A DNA stretch of 64,000 nucleotides from Albugo candida (GCA_905220665.1 CAJNAR010000030.1:1-64000), one strand, 5' to 3'; positions 44,747-55,393 are shown, counted from the stretch's first letter. The notes: a model not told the origin generated them from the sequence alone. Program-made: numbers and translations.

Positions 44747-46101
44747 ATGTTTTCATCAACTTTCGGATCGATGTTCCGATCCTTATGGTTTCTAAGCTCT
44801 GCAATAAGCCTTCCAGTTCGCTCTTTTCAGTATACGTGTGAATCGCAGTCCGTGGAACGTCTACTGCGTCAATTGGATCAATGGAACCGTACGTGTTTTT
44901 TTATACATGGGATACAATTAGAATCGTACTTGTTGTCCCAACATTAGTTTCTTGTGTGGACGTCGCGAGCCAAAGTTGTTTTGACCGATTCAAAGAGCAA
45001 ATAATAGCGCAAACGTACGCTTTTCATCGCAATCATTCTTACTTCGTACTCATTCAACACAAGGTTTGAAGAAAAACGTCAACCAATCGGTGTCGTTTTA
45101 TTCACAAACGCGTCAACGGAGGTAATTGTCAAGCATTTGATTGGCTTTTTTATGCACACGCACATTGGAATTGACACACAGCTTTTGTAAACTTTATGGG
45201 TTACACTATATCTACTCATGTAGAGTCGCGCTGCATTCCAACGCGCGCTTTGCCACACTATAATAGGAAGCTATGGATGTCAGAATGCAGCGTTGCTTAC
45301 GATATCAGGTATACCTATACATCATTTCTACACAATACACTGTCAAGTATCTGTATAGAACCTCCCGATATACACAAAGCTCGACAGCGACTGCAACAAC
45401 AACTTGCAAATACACTTCAACTTTGTCCGGAACAACGAAAGCTTATTTTTGTGGACTCTATTGAGCATTTGGGCTCTTTTGGAGAGTATGAGCAACTGTC
45501 GCTATTAGACGTATTCTTAGATCCGCTAAATGGAGCACGCGCTAGTTGCATGGACCCGACAACTGGAAGAGTCTTAGATGCTTCCAATTCGATTTTCGTG
45601 TTTGTATATCGGCACTATTCATTGGAAACGCAAATTTTGCACAATCATTGGAAGGAATTCTTGGCTAAGAAATGGTCGATTGAGAATCAGAATCAGATGG
45701 AAGATATCACAAGGACGACCCTGTTAAGTAAATTCACACCCACGGCGTTCTTAGGGCGAGTGACGCTTTCTCTATTCTACTACCCAGCAATAAATGAATC
45801 GTGTCACTTTTTCTCAACTCAAATTGAAAAGTCGACGATTCGGTCGACTTCTGGCTGTGGCGTACAAACGTTATATTTTGCGATTGGTTTTATAGGATAC
45901 CTCTATCTATTTATACTTGTCGATCAAGGATATGCTACAAAACATGGTAAAGCAAGACCAATCCGATTTCATTCCGGCGCCAATCGTATTCGTATTCTGG
46001 ATAACCGTATGAAACAAATGATTCGAAAACGTAAAATAATAAGATTACAATCGGTCAAACGCAAAATGTATCGAAATGCAAAATTCGAAACGCTTTGCTA
46101 G
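44747..46101 (+). CDS. AAA+-like protein (torsin/Clp-like), degenerate, model incomplete
   Basis: The 3' part (45196-46101) is one open frame. It shows a Walker B-like KLIFVDSIEHLG, a sensor-like SIFVFVYRHYSLE, LLDVFLDPLNGAR, a torsin/Clp-like FTPTAFLGRV, and a C-terminal hydrophobic helix (TLYFAIGFIGYLYLFILV) followed by a very basic tail. The 5' part (from ATG 44747) starts with a hydrophobic leader, then ERLLRQLDQWNRTCFFIHG, which is where a Walker A should follow, but none is readable in any frame. Introns between 44900 and 45200 are likely, and I could not join them convincingly. Torsin-like assignment is weak. It could be an inactive paralogue or a damaged gene. It is head-to-head with ELP4, 34 bp apart. 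Confidence 0.45.
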
Positions 46102-46253
46102 CCAATTGCGTTGAATCTTCTTAATAGACGTTTCTTAATTGGCTGTTCATACTGCTGATTAAATACGGAACAAAACCCTTATCTTCAACACGCATCTTCA
46201 AGTTGTAAAATGTCACAAACGGGTCAAATAACTCAGAAAAAGCTTTTATGGTC

Positions 46254-46403
46254 TTATGGCCAACTATTACCCAATAGAGCGTTTCTAGCAACATAACCGC
46301 CACAGTTGTTTGGATCAGCGATTAAGGCAACGACCAGCCCTCTCTCAACTTGATGGCCCACAATCTCATCAATCTTTCGATTGACGAGTTTGTAAGCGTT
46401 TTC
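46254..46403 (-). other. Coding-like segment, unassigned
   Basis: The minus strand holds an open run with protein-like wording (KLVNRKIDEIVGHQVERG, then VALIADPNNCGGYVARNALLG) after a possible acceptor (TTGCAG). A second open run lies at 46303-46121 in another frame. No start exon was found on this side of the carrier gene. It may be part of a small gene or a remnant. Confidence 0.2.
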
Positions 46404-46429
46404 TCTGCAAAACTAACGCGCTTTTGAAA

Positions 46430-47524
46430 ATGAATAACACGATATCCGCTCCAGACACGACGAAGTCTTCACTATTTCGCCGACCAAACGACTGCATGCA
46501 ATCGCTTTGTGCAGGTGTCATTGCTGGTTGTGTAACTCGCACATGCACGTCACCGTTAGATGTACTAAAAGTAGTAGTGCAAGTGAAATCGCACGCTACA
46601 TGGACAAAATTGTTGAATGAGACTTCTTCCCAGTCAATTTCGTGTTCTGCGTTTCCATCATCAGTCACACGACCGCCTTGGGCGTTGTCTTCATGTTATT
46701 TAAATCGAACAGTTCAACGTTTGTATCAGTCGGACGGAGTCTGTGGATTCTGGCGGGGAAATATAATTGGGTGTTGTCGCTTGGGACCGTATTCGGGCAC
46801 CAAGTTTTTATTATTCGATATGCTACAAAAACGTATCAATGAAGTGCCTTCGAAATACGAAGTAGCAAGCTGTGGGGCGGTCGCAGGTTTGATTGCGACA
46901 TTGGTGACATACCCTCTTGAAGTCGTTAGAACACGAGTCATAACGCAACGTTTCACGGTTTCCTCGGGACTTGAAAATATTCAAGGATTAAGACACGGGC
47001 TATACCAGATCATCAAGTTGGAAGGGGTACGAGGGTTATATTGTGGCAGTGCGTCTGGTTTACTTGGTGTTATCCCGTTTGAAGGGGTGCAGTTTGGTTG
47101 TTATGAGTACCTCAAGTCCCGGTTTACACAAAAACGGTACACGTTGTGCTCATGGCCAGATTCCAAGCTTGAACTTGATACAGTGGATTTTCTTGTGTGT
47201 GGGAGTATTGCGGGGGTGGCGGGTCAAATGGTGTCGTATCCTTTCGACACCGTAAAGAAACGATTGCAGCTGCCACCAGTAGCCGGTGAGAATGCATATA
47301 CTGGAATGAGAGACTGCTTTAGTAGAATTGTACGTGAAGAAGGATTCTTGGCATTGTATCGTGGAACTGTTCCAAATTTGATTCGTATCGTACCGTATGC
47401 CGCTTTAATGTTCAGCACGTTCGAAAGTAGCAAGCGATTGCTCTATACAATGTCGGAGTATCAATACATTGGGAACGAGACGTGGGACGATGACTTTACT
47501 GAGGCACAAGCTCGACTTTACTGA
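46430..47524 (+). CDS. Mitochondrial carrier family (SLC25) protein
   Basis: A single exon of 364 residues from ATG 46430. Three tandem carrier repeats are seen with the signature Px(D/E)xx(K/R): repeat 1 SPLDVLKVVVQVK, repeat 2 YPLEVVRTRVITQ, repeat 3 YPFDTVKKRLQLP, each followed by G-x-h-x-G-type motifs (GFWRGNIIGCCRLGPYSGTKF, GLYCGSASGLLGVIPFEGVQF, ALYRGTVPNLIRIVPYAALMF). It transports a solute across the mitochondrial inner membrane. The RLGPYSGTKF and GVIPFEGVQF wording resembles the thiamine-pyrophosphate, CoA and nucleotide carrier branch, but the substrate cannot be fixed. Repeat 1 has an unusually long matrix loop rich in Ser. Confidence 0.92.
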   Translation: MNNTISAPDTTKSSLFRRPNDCMQSLCAGVIAGCVTRTCTSPLDVLKVVVQVKSHATWTKLLNETSSQSISCSAFPSSVTRPPWALSSCYLNRTVQRLYQSDGVCGFWRGNIIGCCRLGPYSGTKFLLFDMLQKRINEVPSKYEVASCGAVAGLIATLVTYPLEVVRTRVITQRFTVSSGLENIQGLRHGLYQIIKLEGVRGLYCGSASGLLGVIPFEGVQFGCYEYLKSRFTQKRYTLCSWPDSKLELDTVDFLVCGSIAGVAGQMVSYPFDTVKKRLQLPPVAGENAYTGMRDCFSRIVREEGFLALYRGTVPNLIRIVPYAALMFSTFESSKRLLYTMSEYQYIGNETWDDDFTEAQARLY

Positions 47525-47637
47525 GATATTGATAATTATTTGAAGCAACATTAAATATCATGGCATACGGTTATGATGTTCCATAATATGCTTACAATAC
47601 ATTTATCCTAATCAACATATCCGTTTTCCCGAATTAT

Positions 47638-48997
47638 CTAATTTCGCAATATATCGTCTGAATTTGCGCTTGAGCCTAAGAAATACCAATCGTTCTGATA
47701 CTGATCAAAGTCGAGCGCTTGCACCCAATCGATCATTTCATCTGCTTCCAAAAATTCCAGATTTTCCGTTTTCGTTTCATCATCCGATTCAATTTTTCTT
47801 TCTTTCTCTGCTTCTTTCTGATATAATTTCACCATCCAATTGATATGTTTCTTCCTCTTCAACTTCCGTAAATGATTTCCGTTTGGAATTTTTGAATAGT
47901 GAAATCTTGAACGTGACACCTGCGTTGCAGTCGCTTTACTTACAGCGTCGTTGCAAGTGTCCCCGATACATTTCACACTCACAGATCGCCATCCATTTTG
48001 CTCCAATCGTTTGTACCAATTTCGTGTTCTTTGTTCGTTTTGACGTACTCGAAAAAACGCGTTACCAACACGCAAAAACTTTTTTTTAGGTGCCGTAAAG
48101 ACGTGTTTTTTTGTGTAATCTTTCGGACTGAACGCATTTAAATCGCAAATCGGTGAGCGAGTGAAGATTTTATAATAAATTGTCGGAGGAAATTGAAAAC
48201 CTCCCAAACGAAATCGAACGTGCGCGCTCATAGACGCATCCAAATATTTCGCTTCAATAGGATTGATTGCGCGTAATATTGCGATCGGATCGCCCGTATT
48301 TTCGAATTTTAAAAGACTGGAGATATATCGAAACTGTTGACGATTCTGATACGTCTTCCAGCAGTTTTGTACTTTTTGTGACGCCACTACGTACGACGAA
48401 ACCCGCGGTTTTGGCTTTTGCAGATGAAAATTACGCCAAGCAATTTGAATTTCGGCTGCAGCAATCGAATACAAAGATAGCCGTTTCCAAACGAATCGCC
48501 GACGAGCGATTTGCATCCGGTACCAACTTTGTATCATAGTTGCTGTAAAATCGTGAAACCCGCTTGAATTACCAAACGTTCCATTCCCGGAAACAATATA
48601 TTTCTGCATCGGCGACGCGTATACAATTGTTCGATTCATTTTCGCGACAGAGTAGTATTTCATGCGACAAAGTATTCCACGGAAATATTTCTAGATATAT
48701 TACATCGATAAATCACACAGTGATGTAAATGTTCACGTACCTGAATTTGAATTGCGGCCAAATGAAACGCAGCCATCGGGAAGTCCCAAGGTCGTTGAAT
48801 TATGATCTATACAAACCGTCAATAATCGGATTTGTTTTACTGCGTTTTCATACACGCTGTTCAATTTTGCTTTTTCGCATGAAAAGCGACTCCCAAACGT
48901 GAGAGTCAGTACGTTCATTACGTTTTGTGAACGCACTTTGATATCGTCCGTGAGTGCGTGCGAGCAAACTGAGTTGCTGGAACGCATTCTCATTCAT
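47638..48997 (-). CDS. IQ-motif protein, C11orf65/MFI-like
   Basis: Three exons (48997-48854, 48806-48741, 48690-47638) give 420 residues; introns are 47 and 50 bp. The splice of exon 2 to 3 recreates an IQ motif (AAIQIQ, then KYFRGILCRM). Further IQ-like repeats follow (MIQSWYRMQIARRRF, AEIQIAWRNFHLQ, KVQNCWKTYQNRQQF). The core block AILRAINPIEAKYLDASM, HVRFRLGGFQFPPTIYYKIF and RPICDLNAFSPKDYT is the diagnostic stretch of the C11orf65 (mitochondrial fission regulator, MFI) family, and WVQALDFDQYQNDW matches its C-terminal WT-L-F-Y-W block. Calmodulin binding is expected from IQ motifs. The cellular role in protists is unknown. The start is the ATG at 48997; the frame before it begins with TTG. 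Confidence 0.85.
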
Positions 48998-49173
48998 CGC
49001 GTTCCAAAATAAACTCGATACAAATTCCAAGTGAACGATTTATTGTTAATAAAACGAAGCGCGATCAAACACTAAACTCGGATTCGATTTCGTCATTAAT
49101 TGAAAATGCGCGATTTCCGCTTGAGTCATTTCCTCTTCAGATAAATGTTAGGGATATTTTGCAGAAGTAATAT

Positions 49174-50568
49174 TTACGTTTTCGTACCAACAAGAAATCG
49201 AACTGCCGTATAATACGCCAAAACGCTTTCCATTTCATCGGAATTATACGCTCCAAACGTTTTGCGAAGATCTTTGAAGTTGATTTTCTCCCAAAGTTTC
49301 ACTTTAGAAGGATAACGGTCGGTTGTTGCACCAATAAATAATCCGTTTTTCAACTTTCGTTCTTTCAAGTAGCCATCCGGCCCAACATCCAGCAATGCGT
49401 CGACGACAGAGATATCGGACGGGTAAACGGGTTTCCCATCAAATCCGAAAATTGTATCTTGATACCACGAACTAAATTCGTCAATAGCAATTAATACCGG
49501 AAATCTATCAGATAATAATGTAAGTTCAATACGATGAAAAGCAACCAAAACGTTGACTACTCTTCAACTTTGTTAAGTTCGGCCCGAAGATCCACGACCG
49601 CCACACATGCCAAATCTTCCTCGCGGATGCCAATTTCCACGATATCCGCCAGTGTCAGTGCGACATCATCGGTTTTGACTCCAGCTTTTGGACGTTGTGA
49701 GAATTTCTCTGTTGGGTAGTATCGATCTTTATACTCGTTTCGAAGTGGAATTTGGCGCAGTTGCTTGATATGTGAAGACGCAAATACTTTAAGCATTTGT
49801 TGCCCATAAAGATCAATGTCGAATTTTGATGGAATGAAGGTCGAAGGAATAACGTACGGTGCACGAAAGCACCACGACCGAGCGCGTGGAACGTACAAAA
49901 CGATCCAATTATTAGCCCGCGCAAAATGAACGATTTGAAGTAATGCTAAACTGCAAAACGAAAATTTCAACTTTGGGAAATGCCGTAATTGAAAGTACCT
50001 TTTGCCAGTTCCTCGTTCTCCATCAAGAATGAATGCGGGCGGACGATCACACTGCGTGGGTTGCTGCCAATCTACAATTCAAAATGAGCGATGCGAGAGA
50101 GTCCAATTCATTGCAATTACTTTTCATAACGGATAGAATGTCAGCGGTTGGTTTACGTAACATAATGTGATCGTATCCAATAAGATCGAACGCGCGAACG
50201 AGTCGTTTGGTAACGCTGTCAAAGTATTGAGACATTTTTCCAGTTCAAGACGAGATTACGTACGCTTCAGGGAAAAAACTGGTTCGGTCTTCTTGTGTGA
50301 GTGCAAAGAATTTGTTTGTATCAGATTCTGGATCGACCTGGCAAAACAATTGTAGATTGATCAATCGGTAAGGGTACTGCCGATGTACCTCCGTGATGGA
50401 ATGTTTGGCGATTGCGGGAATCTCAGGAACCGGTAGAATCTCAATCGAGTCTTCATCGTCGCTGAAAGAGCATAGAGATCGGTGACTGACTTTGTTGTAA
50501 TTGAAAAAGCGTTTGCATTGCGTGTTGGATGAATGAAAGATTGAGCGCACCACGTACGAACCACGCAT
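49174..50568 (-). CDS. DAP3: Mitochondrial ribosomal protein mS29 (DAP3)
   Basis: Five exons (50568-50264, 50215-50121, 50071-49999, 49950-49561, 49504-49174) give 397 residues. Introns are 48, 49, 48 and 56 bp. It is the GTP-binding protein of the mitochondrial small ribosomal subunit. The P-loop ILDGERGTGKS is created across intron 3. Further seen: LALLQIVHFARANNWIVLYVP, the Walker B-like LIAIDEFSSWYQ (across intron 4), and NGLFIGATTDRYPS. The N-terminal 40 residues are basic with Ser and Arg, a likely mitochondrial presequence. A GATTGG (inverted CCAATC) lies 40 bases upstream at 50608. Confidence 0.93.
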
Positions 50569-50607
50569 CTGCGCTATTTTTAATGTAAATGTACGTTGTT
50601 TTCGGCT

Positions 50608-50613
50608 GATTGG
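50608..50613 (-). promoter_or_regulatory. Inverted CCAAT box upstream of DAP3
   Basis: GATTGG on the plus strand, i.e. CCAATC in the orientation of DAP3, 40 bases before its start codon. Confidence 0.4.
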
Positions 50614-50676
50614 TTCATGTGCATGCACACTATATGAGACAATTTTGGATGTGTGGATATATATTGCTAAAGTAGC

Positions 50677-50877
50677 GTGAACACACCCGCGACGGCAATT
50701 CAAGCAGAATCAGATGCATCTGTCGCCGTCCAGGAATTTTCTTATGATGAAATAAAGGCGGCGATGACGCAGAATGAGAATCTGCTGCCCAGCGCGTGCG
50801 GTGACGACCTGGAGAGGTTGCAGGAATGTCGATCGAAAGGAGTGCCACGTGAAGTTTCCGGTGCACGAATTGTTTGA
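50677..50877 (+). other. Coding-like segment, GC-richer, unassigned
   Basis: An open run (begins GTG, ends TGA) with protein-like composition (VQEFSYDEIKAAMTQNENLL, then LERLQECRSKG). An overlapping frame continues coding-like to 50965 (KECHVKFPVHELFDVDRKF). A frameshift or unrecognised intron could join them. No ATG precedes the first part in frame. It may be a gene remnant or a small gene I cannot model. Confidence 0.25.
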
Positions 50878-50965
50878 TGTGGATCGGAAGTTCACGCTAT
50901 TTGATTCAAATCAGGACGTATTCACTGAATTGCTTCACAGTCTTTCGATATTGCCTACAATATGA

Positions 50966-51835
50966 TTGCACATGTTTCCAACATACAAATCTCGCGTTTT
51001 TGAGTCAATTGTATGCCGCAAACCATTTCATCAGCCTCATGGCTGTATTAAATCCCTTTTGATATTCAGACACTTGCAACTTAGTACGGAGTACACGCAA
51101 CAGAGTGTGCAGAACACTGCGCAGGAACTGGATCAGAATTAGGATGACTTAGTGGAAACACGACTTGTATAGAGTCCAATCCTAAAACTGTCGCGTACTC
51201 GAGTTCAAATGTTTATGAGACGCTTATGGATGCGATTGTACCAGCGCTCATGACATCAATCGGCAAGGTTACTTGACTTAAATGAGAATAACGAGTGGTT
51301 GTATGCATAAAAGGCTAGAAGGCGACCAGTAGGAGTACCGACTAGGATACGAGTGCAGCATGCCACTTGATAGACTACCTTATGTCCTTGTCGCACTAAT
51401 GAGTGTAACCTTGTGACATGACCATGATTGATGTCACGATGTTACAAGTCGACCACACTCTTTCCGGATCAGATTTCTGGAACAGACACATAGGGATAGG
51501 TTGGAGGTAGGACATGCAATTGGTATTTTCCCTATAGAACCCTAGATGCTCGGAATTATACAGAGTCGTTACGTATATATGAAACTGTTCATTACGTTAT
51601 CATTTCTCTCAACTGCAGAGGCCACACCGACGTTTGGGGCTGATTCACGTTTAACGCACGCCTGCATTATATGAGTCCCTATAGCATGTAAAGGCATATT
51701 CGTTGTTTGCGCCTTCCACGCAGCTGATCAGTGAGTATGTATTCTTATAACTCGTTTGTATAGTGAGCGTTGTCACCCCACGCAGCCGTATACCGCTTTT
51801 TGTGCAGTGTGAGTAGCGTTATAAAACTGTATTTT
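50966..51835. other. Intergenic, nothing recognised
   Basis: No supportable open frame or repeat. The sequence is mixed in composition. Confidence 0.5.
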
Positions 51836-52024
51836 TCAAAAGTGTGAGTGACTGAATTCTAATCGTTTTGTTGAGACTCGACTTAGTTTTGAATGCGCTA
51901 GACCTTTATTGCGTATTTGTTGTGTCTGTGTACCACTATTATATACACGATCATACACTTCTTGAATCCTTCCAGTACTGTGCGATACAATCACTTGTAA
52001 TATAACAGCACACAATACCATCAT
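51836..52024 (-). CDS. Candidate small secreted peptide
   Basis: An ATG-started frame of 62 residues. MMVLCAVILQVIVSHSTG looks like a signal peptide (short n-region, hydrophobic core, small residues at the end). The remaining about 44 residues are hydrophilic, basic and Ser/Gln-rich without Cys. It is divergent from the proline-rich membrane protein gene, whose ATG is 60 bases away. A chance frame cannot be excluded, since the length is small and there is no homology to lean on. Confidence 0.25.
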   Translation of the reverse strand: MMVLCAVILQVIVSHSTGRIQEVYDRVYNSGTQTQQIRNKGLAHSKLSRVSTKRLEFSHSHF

Positions 52025-52084
52025 CCCTCAGGTTTTACAAATTTATTCCTCATCCAGCTTTTCGTCTATCCTTGCGACGCACTC

Positions 52085-53410
52085 ATGCATTCCACCACGA
52101 ACCGTAAATTACAATGTAGTACTTGGAGAAGAACACACTACTTCTCAGTGCTTCTATATTGTGTATATCTCTTCGTCCAAACTCATGGTGAGTTACTTGC
52201 TTCCATGCACTATTTGAGTCTATTCTTTTGACTCGATTATTTTATAGGTGAAGGAGCTCAACCTGGAGCGCCACCACCACCACCTCCGCCACCGGCAGCG
52301 GCACCACCACCTCCACCCGCCACCACCTGCACCACCGGCAGCACCACCCGCAGGAACCCCTCCACCACCACCACCACCGCCTGCAGCGCCATCGGCAGCA
52401 CCTCCACCACCTCCACCACCACTGCAACGCCACCAGCTGCGCCACCAGGACCACCACCGCCCGCACCTCCTCCTCCACCACCAGCTCCAGCTCCTCCTGG
52501 TGCCCCACCGCTCGAAGCCGCAGTTGTACCTGAAGTCGCTGCACCGGGAGTACCACCTGGGACGACTCCGCCAAACGTACCACCGGGACCACTTCCAACT
52601 GGTACGTTCCCTACCGACCCGGATAATACGCAGAGTCCCACCGCACCATCACTTAAACCGGTACCGACAAGTACGTCGTCTAAAAGCGGCGGTATCTCAA
52701 CTATTGCTATCGTTTGTATCATTTTGGCAATTTTAATTGTGATATGTGGGATTGCATACTTTGTGTACCGCTCACACGGTAAACGAAAACAAATTGCAAA
52801 GCCGTACAGTGACTTTGCACCGTCATCTTCACCGACGACTAGTATAGGAAAAGGTCGTGAAACTAAACAGTTTTACAACAAGCGTGAAGAGCGGCATGAT
52901 TCCGCACGGGCAACACCACAATCAGAAATCGTAATTTTGCAGAAAGGAACGGTATCCGTTGGAACTTCGGAAAGTTTGCGACCGAGTCAATCGACGAATT
53001 CATTGTACAACACGCATAACCCATCTCCTAATTTAGCGTATGGGTCACATCGACAACCCAACAAAGTGGCCACTTCAAGTGCGAGCACGATGCATTCGTT
53101 TGCGGAATCGTATCGTGACCGTCCCTCTGCCGACTCCTTTCATGAGAAGTTCTCTATTGCCGAATCGTATCAAGAGAAATACTCCATTGCCGAGTCGTAC
53201 CAAGACAAGCTGTCAATAGCTGGAAGTGATATATCTTCTGAGGACAACGTTAACAAGCTGCCTAAGAAAAAATCACAATGGGCAGAAGCAATGACTACAG
53301 GACCACGAGATACGTCCGATAGTTATGCGATGTTAGGATCCTCGTTTGGATCGGTACGTGATTCTAGGTTTTCACGAATTTCTAGGTACTCGTCGGATTC
53401 ACGTGTATGA
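52085..53410 (+). CDS. Proline-rich single-pass membrane protein with decapeptide repeats
   Basis: Two exons, 52085-52187 and 52248-53410, with a 60-bp intron (GTGAGT..ATAG), give 421 residues. Layout: signal peptide (YFSVLLYCVYLFVQTHG, about 19-35); ectodomain of Pro/Ala/Gly with a Thr/Ser/Cys-rich island (about residues 60-95); Thr/Pro-rich stem; one membrane helix IAIVCIILAILIVICGIAYFVY; basic stop-transfer (RSHGKRKQ); a cytoplasmic tail rich in Ser. The tail has about three 10-residue repeats of the form S(F/Y)xxKxSIAE (around 53140-53225), then KKKSQW and a Ser/Arg-rich end. No enzyme domain is present. It looks like a wall- or surface-associated receptor-like or mucin-like protein; function is unknown. 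The Thr-rich island reads a CCA repeat in another frame (see findings). Confidence 0.8.
52257..52500 (+). repeat. CCA-rich low-complexity tract inside coding exon
   Basis: An imperfect trinucleotide tract of CCA/CCT/GCA/CCG encodes the Pro-rich ectodomain. It also leaves long open Gly/Val-rich frames on the opposite strand, which are composition artefacts. Confidence 0.85.
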
Positions 53411-53546
53411 GATATCCTAAAATTGAACAGACTAAGAATGGTATAGTATACACATTATACGATGGCTGATTGGATTTAAAGCCTTATAGTGTGTAGTAAG
53501 TCATATCACCTTGCTTTTGCTTTATATATAGCTATTATGTAAATGA

Positions 53547-55165
53547 TTAATTGCGCTTCTTGCCCCCTTTTGCTGCAGGAAATTGTAGAGGTATCGATAA
53601 GACAGCACATTGGGCGCTGCCGCCCTTCTTGGACTTTAAGGAAGTATTTTGGTATACACCCCGCTTCAGTGATGTGTCACTAGGCATTTTTTCAATGTGA
53701 CACCCTATTTGGCGACAATGGTTGGCCAATCTGCACAGCAAAATCAGGATAAATGTACATCGATCCTACTATGATGTTGTCGTACGTGAGTGGTGACTTT
53801 TTCAAATCCGATGCAAGTTCTGCGAGCTGGACGGTGTAATTATTCATTGTCAATGCCATGATCAAAATATACAGAAGCAGTTTGTCCTTGTGGGTTTTGG
53901 CTTGCAGATACCTATCGATAAGTTTGTCAATTCCGATCACGTGGTAGCATGCAAACGTACGTTGTGGGTCCATCGGGTTCGTGTTTGACTTCGGCAAATG
54001 TACTTAGCAGGTGTCGCATAAGTGCAATTGATATGTCGTGCTCTTCACTCAGCGTTTTGCAGGAAGCCCGGTGCAGAGGAAACTTCAGTTGATAGAATCG
54101 ATATAATGCTGTATAGTATACGAATCCTAAGAATTTGACATCTTCCGAACAAGTTTCCGAATTCCAAGATGAGATCACCCGAGTTGCAAAGATGCCGAAT
54201 CTCTCTGAGTTTATCCCAGACGCAATATTACTTGATAAAACTTTTTCGTACTCGTGAGCCTTCACTTTGAGCGACTCAATGTTCGCATGATCCAGAACTA
54301 GAACAGTTTTAGTTGAAAGCGCTATATACCGAGTATACGATATGCTTACTATTCGACAAAGCGTATACTTTTTCAGGTACAGTTGCGTCCATATTACAAG
54401 GCGGAAGGAGGGCATTCAGTTGATTCGCTATGAAAAAAGTCAACATACGTGCAATCGCACAAAAGTCAAAAGCCTTACCGTTGAGAGCTGTTGGCGCTTT
54501 CTGCTCAGCCTCCTGTATTCTCATGTGTAGGGTGCTGGCGATTGCTTGCCCTCCACTGACATTCTCCGCTTGCAGTCGATTTTCCATTCTGCTTTTAACG
54601 ATGCGTTGACTCTTTTTGCTACCGAACTTATCCACGAGTTCCTGTCGTCGTTTTTCTCGAGTCTCTTTTGTCTTTTGTAGATCTTCAGTTTCATCCTCCG
54701 AATCCTGCTGATCATTGATATTCTTGATTGTTTGCTGCATGACGTAGACTTGAGGTACATCAATCAAACGCACGGATTTGGTTGTTTTGTCGAATACACC
54801 AAGCACATAGCTAAAGGGAAGGAAAGCTCCGTTAGGTTCGTAGATATATACGACATCAAAATCGTACTTTGCAGAGTCATTGAGATTGCTCATGTACCCA
54901 AAGTTCGCTGCCTGATATGCTACTCTATCGGTTGATGCGACCACTAAACGCTGTTTTTTATTCACGTGCTGATACATTTGAAACCCGAATTTGGAGAGAT
55001 CTTCTGTTGGAGGTAAAGGCCCACCACGGAAGGTTGCTACATGAAATATATCGGTATTGTTTTAGCTGTCAGCATACAACATTCAATCTGGTACTAGATA
55101 CCCAGAAAAGGAGCAACATCATCGTCTTTGGTGTCATAATGCATACGAACTCTTTGTCTGCCCAT
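53547..55165 (-). CDS. RPA49: RNA polymerase I subunit A49 (RPA49/POLR1E)
   Basis: Six exons (55165-55102, 55036-54479, 54427-54350, 54297-53961, 53911-53786, 53730-53547) give 448 residues; introns are 65, 51, 52, 49 and 55 bp. A49 pairs with A34.5 and stimulates RNA polymerase I elongation in the nucleolus. Seen: N-terminal dimerisation module (PFLATFRGGPLP across intron 1, YVLGVFDKTTKSVRLIDVPQVYVM), LVDKFGSKKSQRIVKSR, ILDHANIESLKVKAHEYEKV, and the tandem winged-helix end (LAELASDLKKSPLT spliced to LANHCRQIGCHIEKM, closing IPLQFPAAKGGKKRN). Intron 2 (51 bp) has no stop and keeps frame if retained. The gene is head-to-head with capping protein beta across a CCAAT-rich gap. Confidence 0.9.
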
Positions 55166-55184
55166 TTTGATGCTTTACTATCCG

Positions 55185-55343
55185 CCAATCAAATTTGTAA
55201 TGGCATCATGTCTTTTTTCTTTTCACCCAATCAACATTTCTAAGTAATAGTCAGTTTGATTCGCTGTAAGATTTGCTTTCATCCAATCAGCTCAGGTATA
55301 CATAATCAGCCAACGCGTGTCTGATTCAATAATTGAACCAATC
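55185..55343 (+). promoter_or_regulatory. Four CCAATC boxes in a bidirectional promoter
   Basis: CCAATC(A) occurs at 55185, 55227, 55283 and 55338, all in the same orientation, spaced 42, 56 and 55 bases, between the divergent starts of RPA49 (55165) and capping protein beta (55394). The density is well above chance. CCAAT-binding factor control is inferred. Confidence 0.55.
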
Positions 55344-55393
55344 ACTATGATCAAACACTGAGAAGCCATTCTGATTCGGCTAGAGCTTGAGTC

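Noticed and set aside
46369..46668. 99-codon minus-strand frame over the start of the mitochondrial carrier
   Set aside because: It is antisense to the first carrier repeat and has no domain or splice support.
50677..50877. Possible CX9C mitochondrial protein (Cys, nine residues, Cys)
   Set aside because: Only one Cys pair is present; a twin CX9C needs a second pair, and no ATG starts the frame.
52242..52722. Two long minus-strand frames rich in Gly, Val and Trp opposite the proline-rich gene
   Set aside because: They mirror the CCA-rich tract on the plus strand. Their composition is forced by the repeat, and they lack a start context, so they are shadows.
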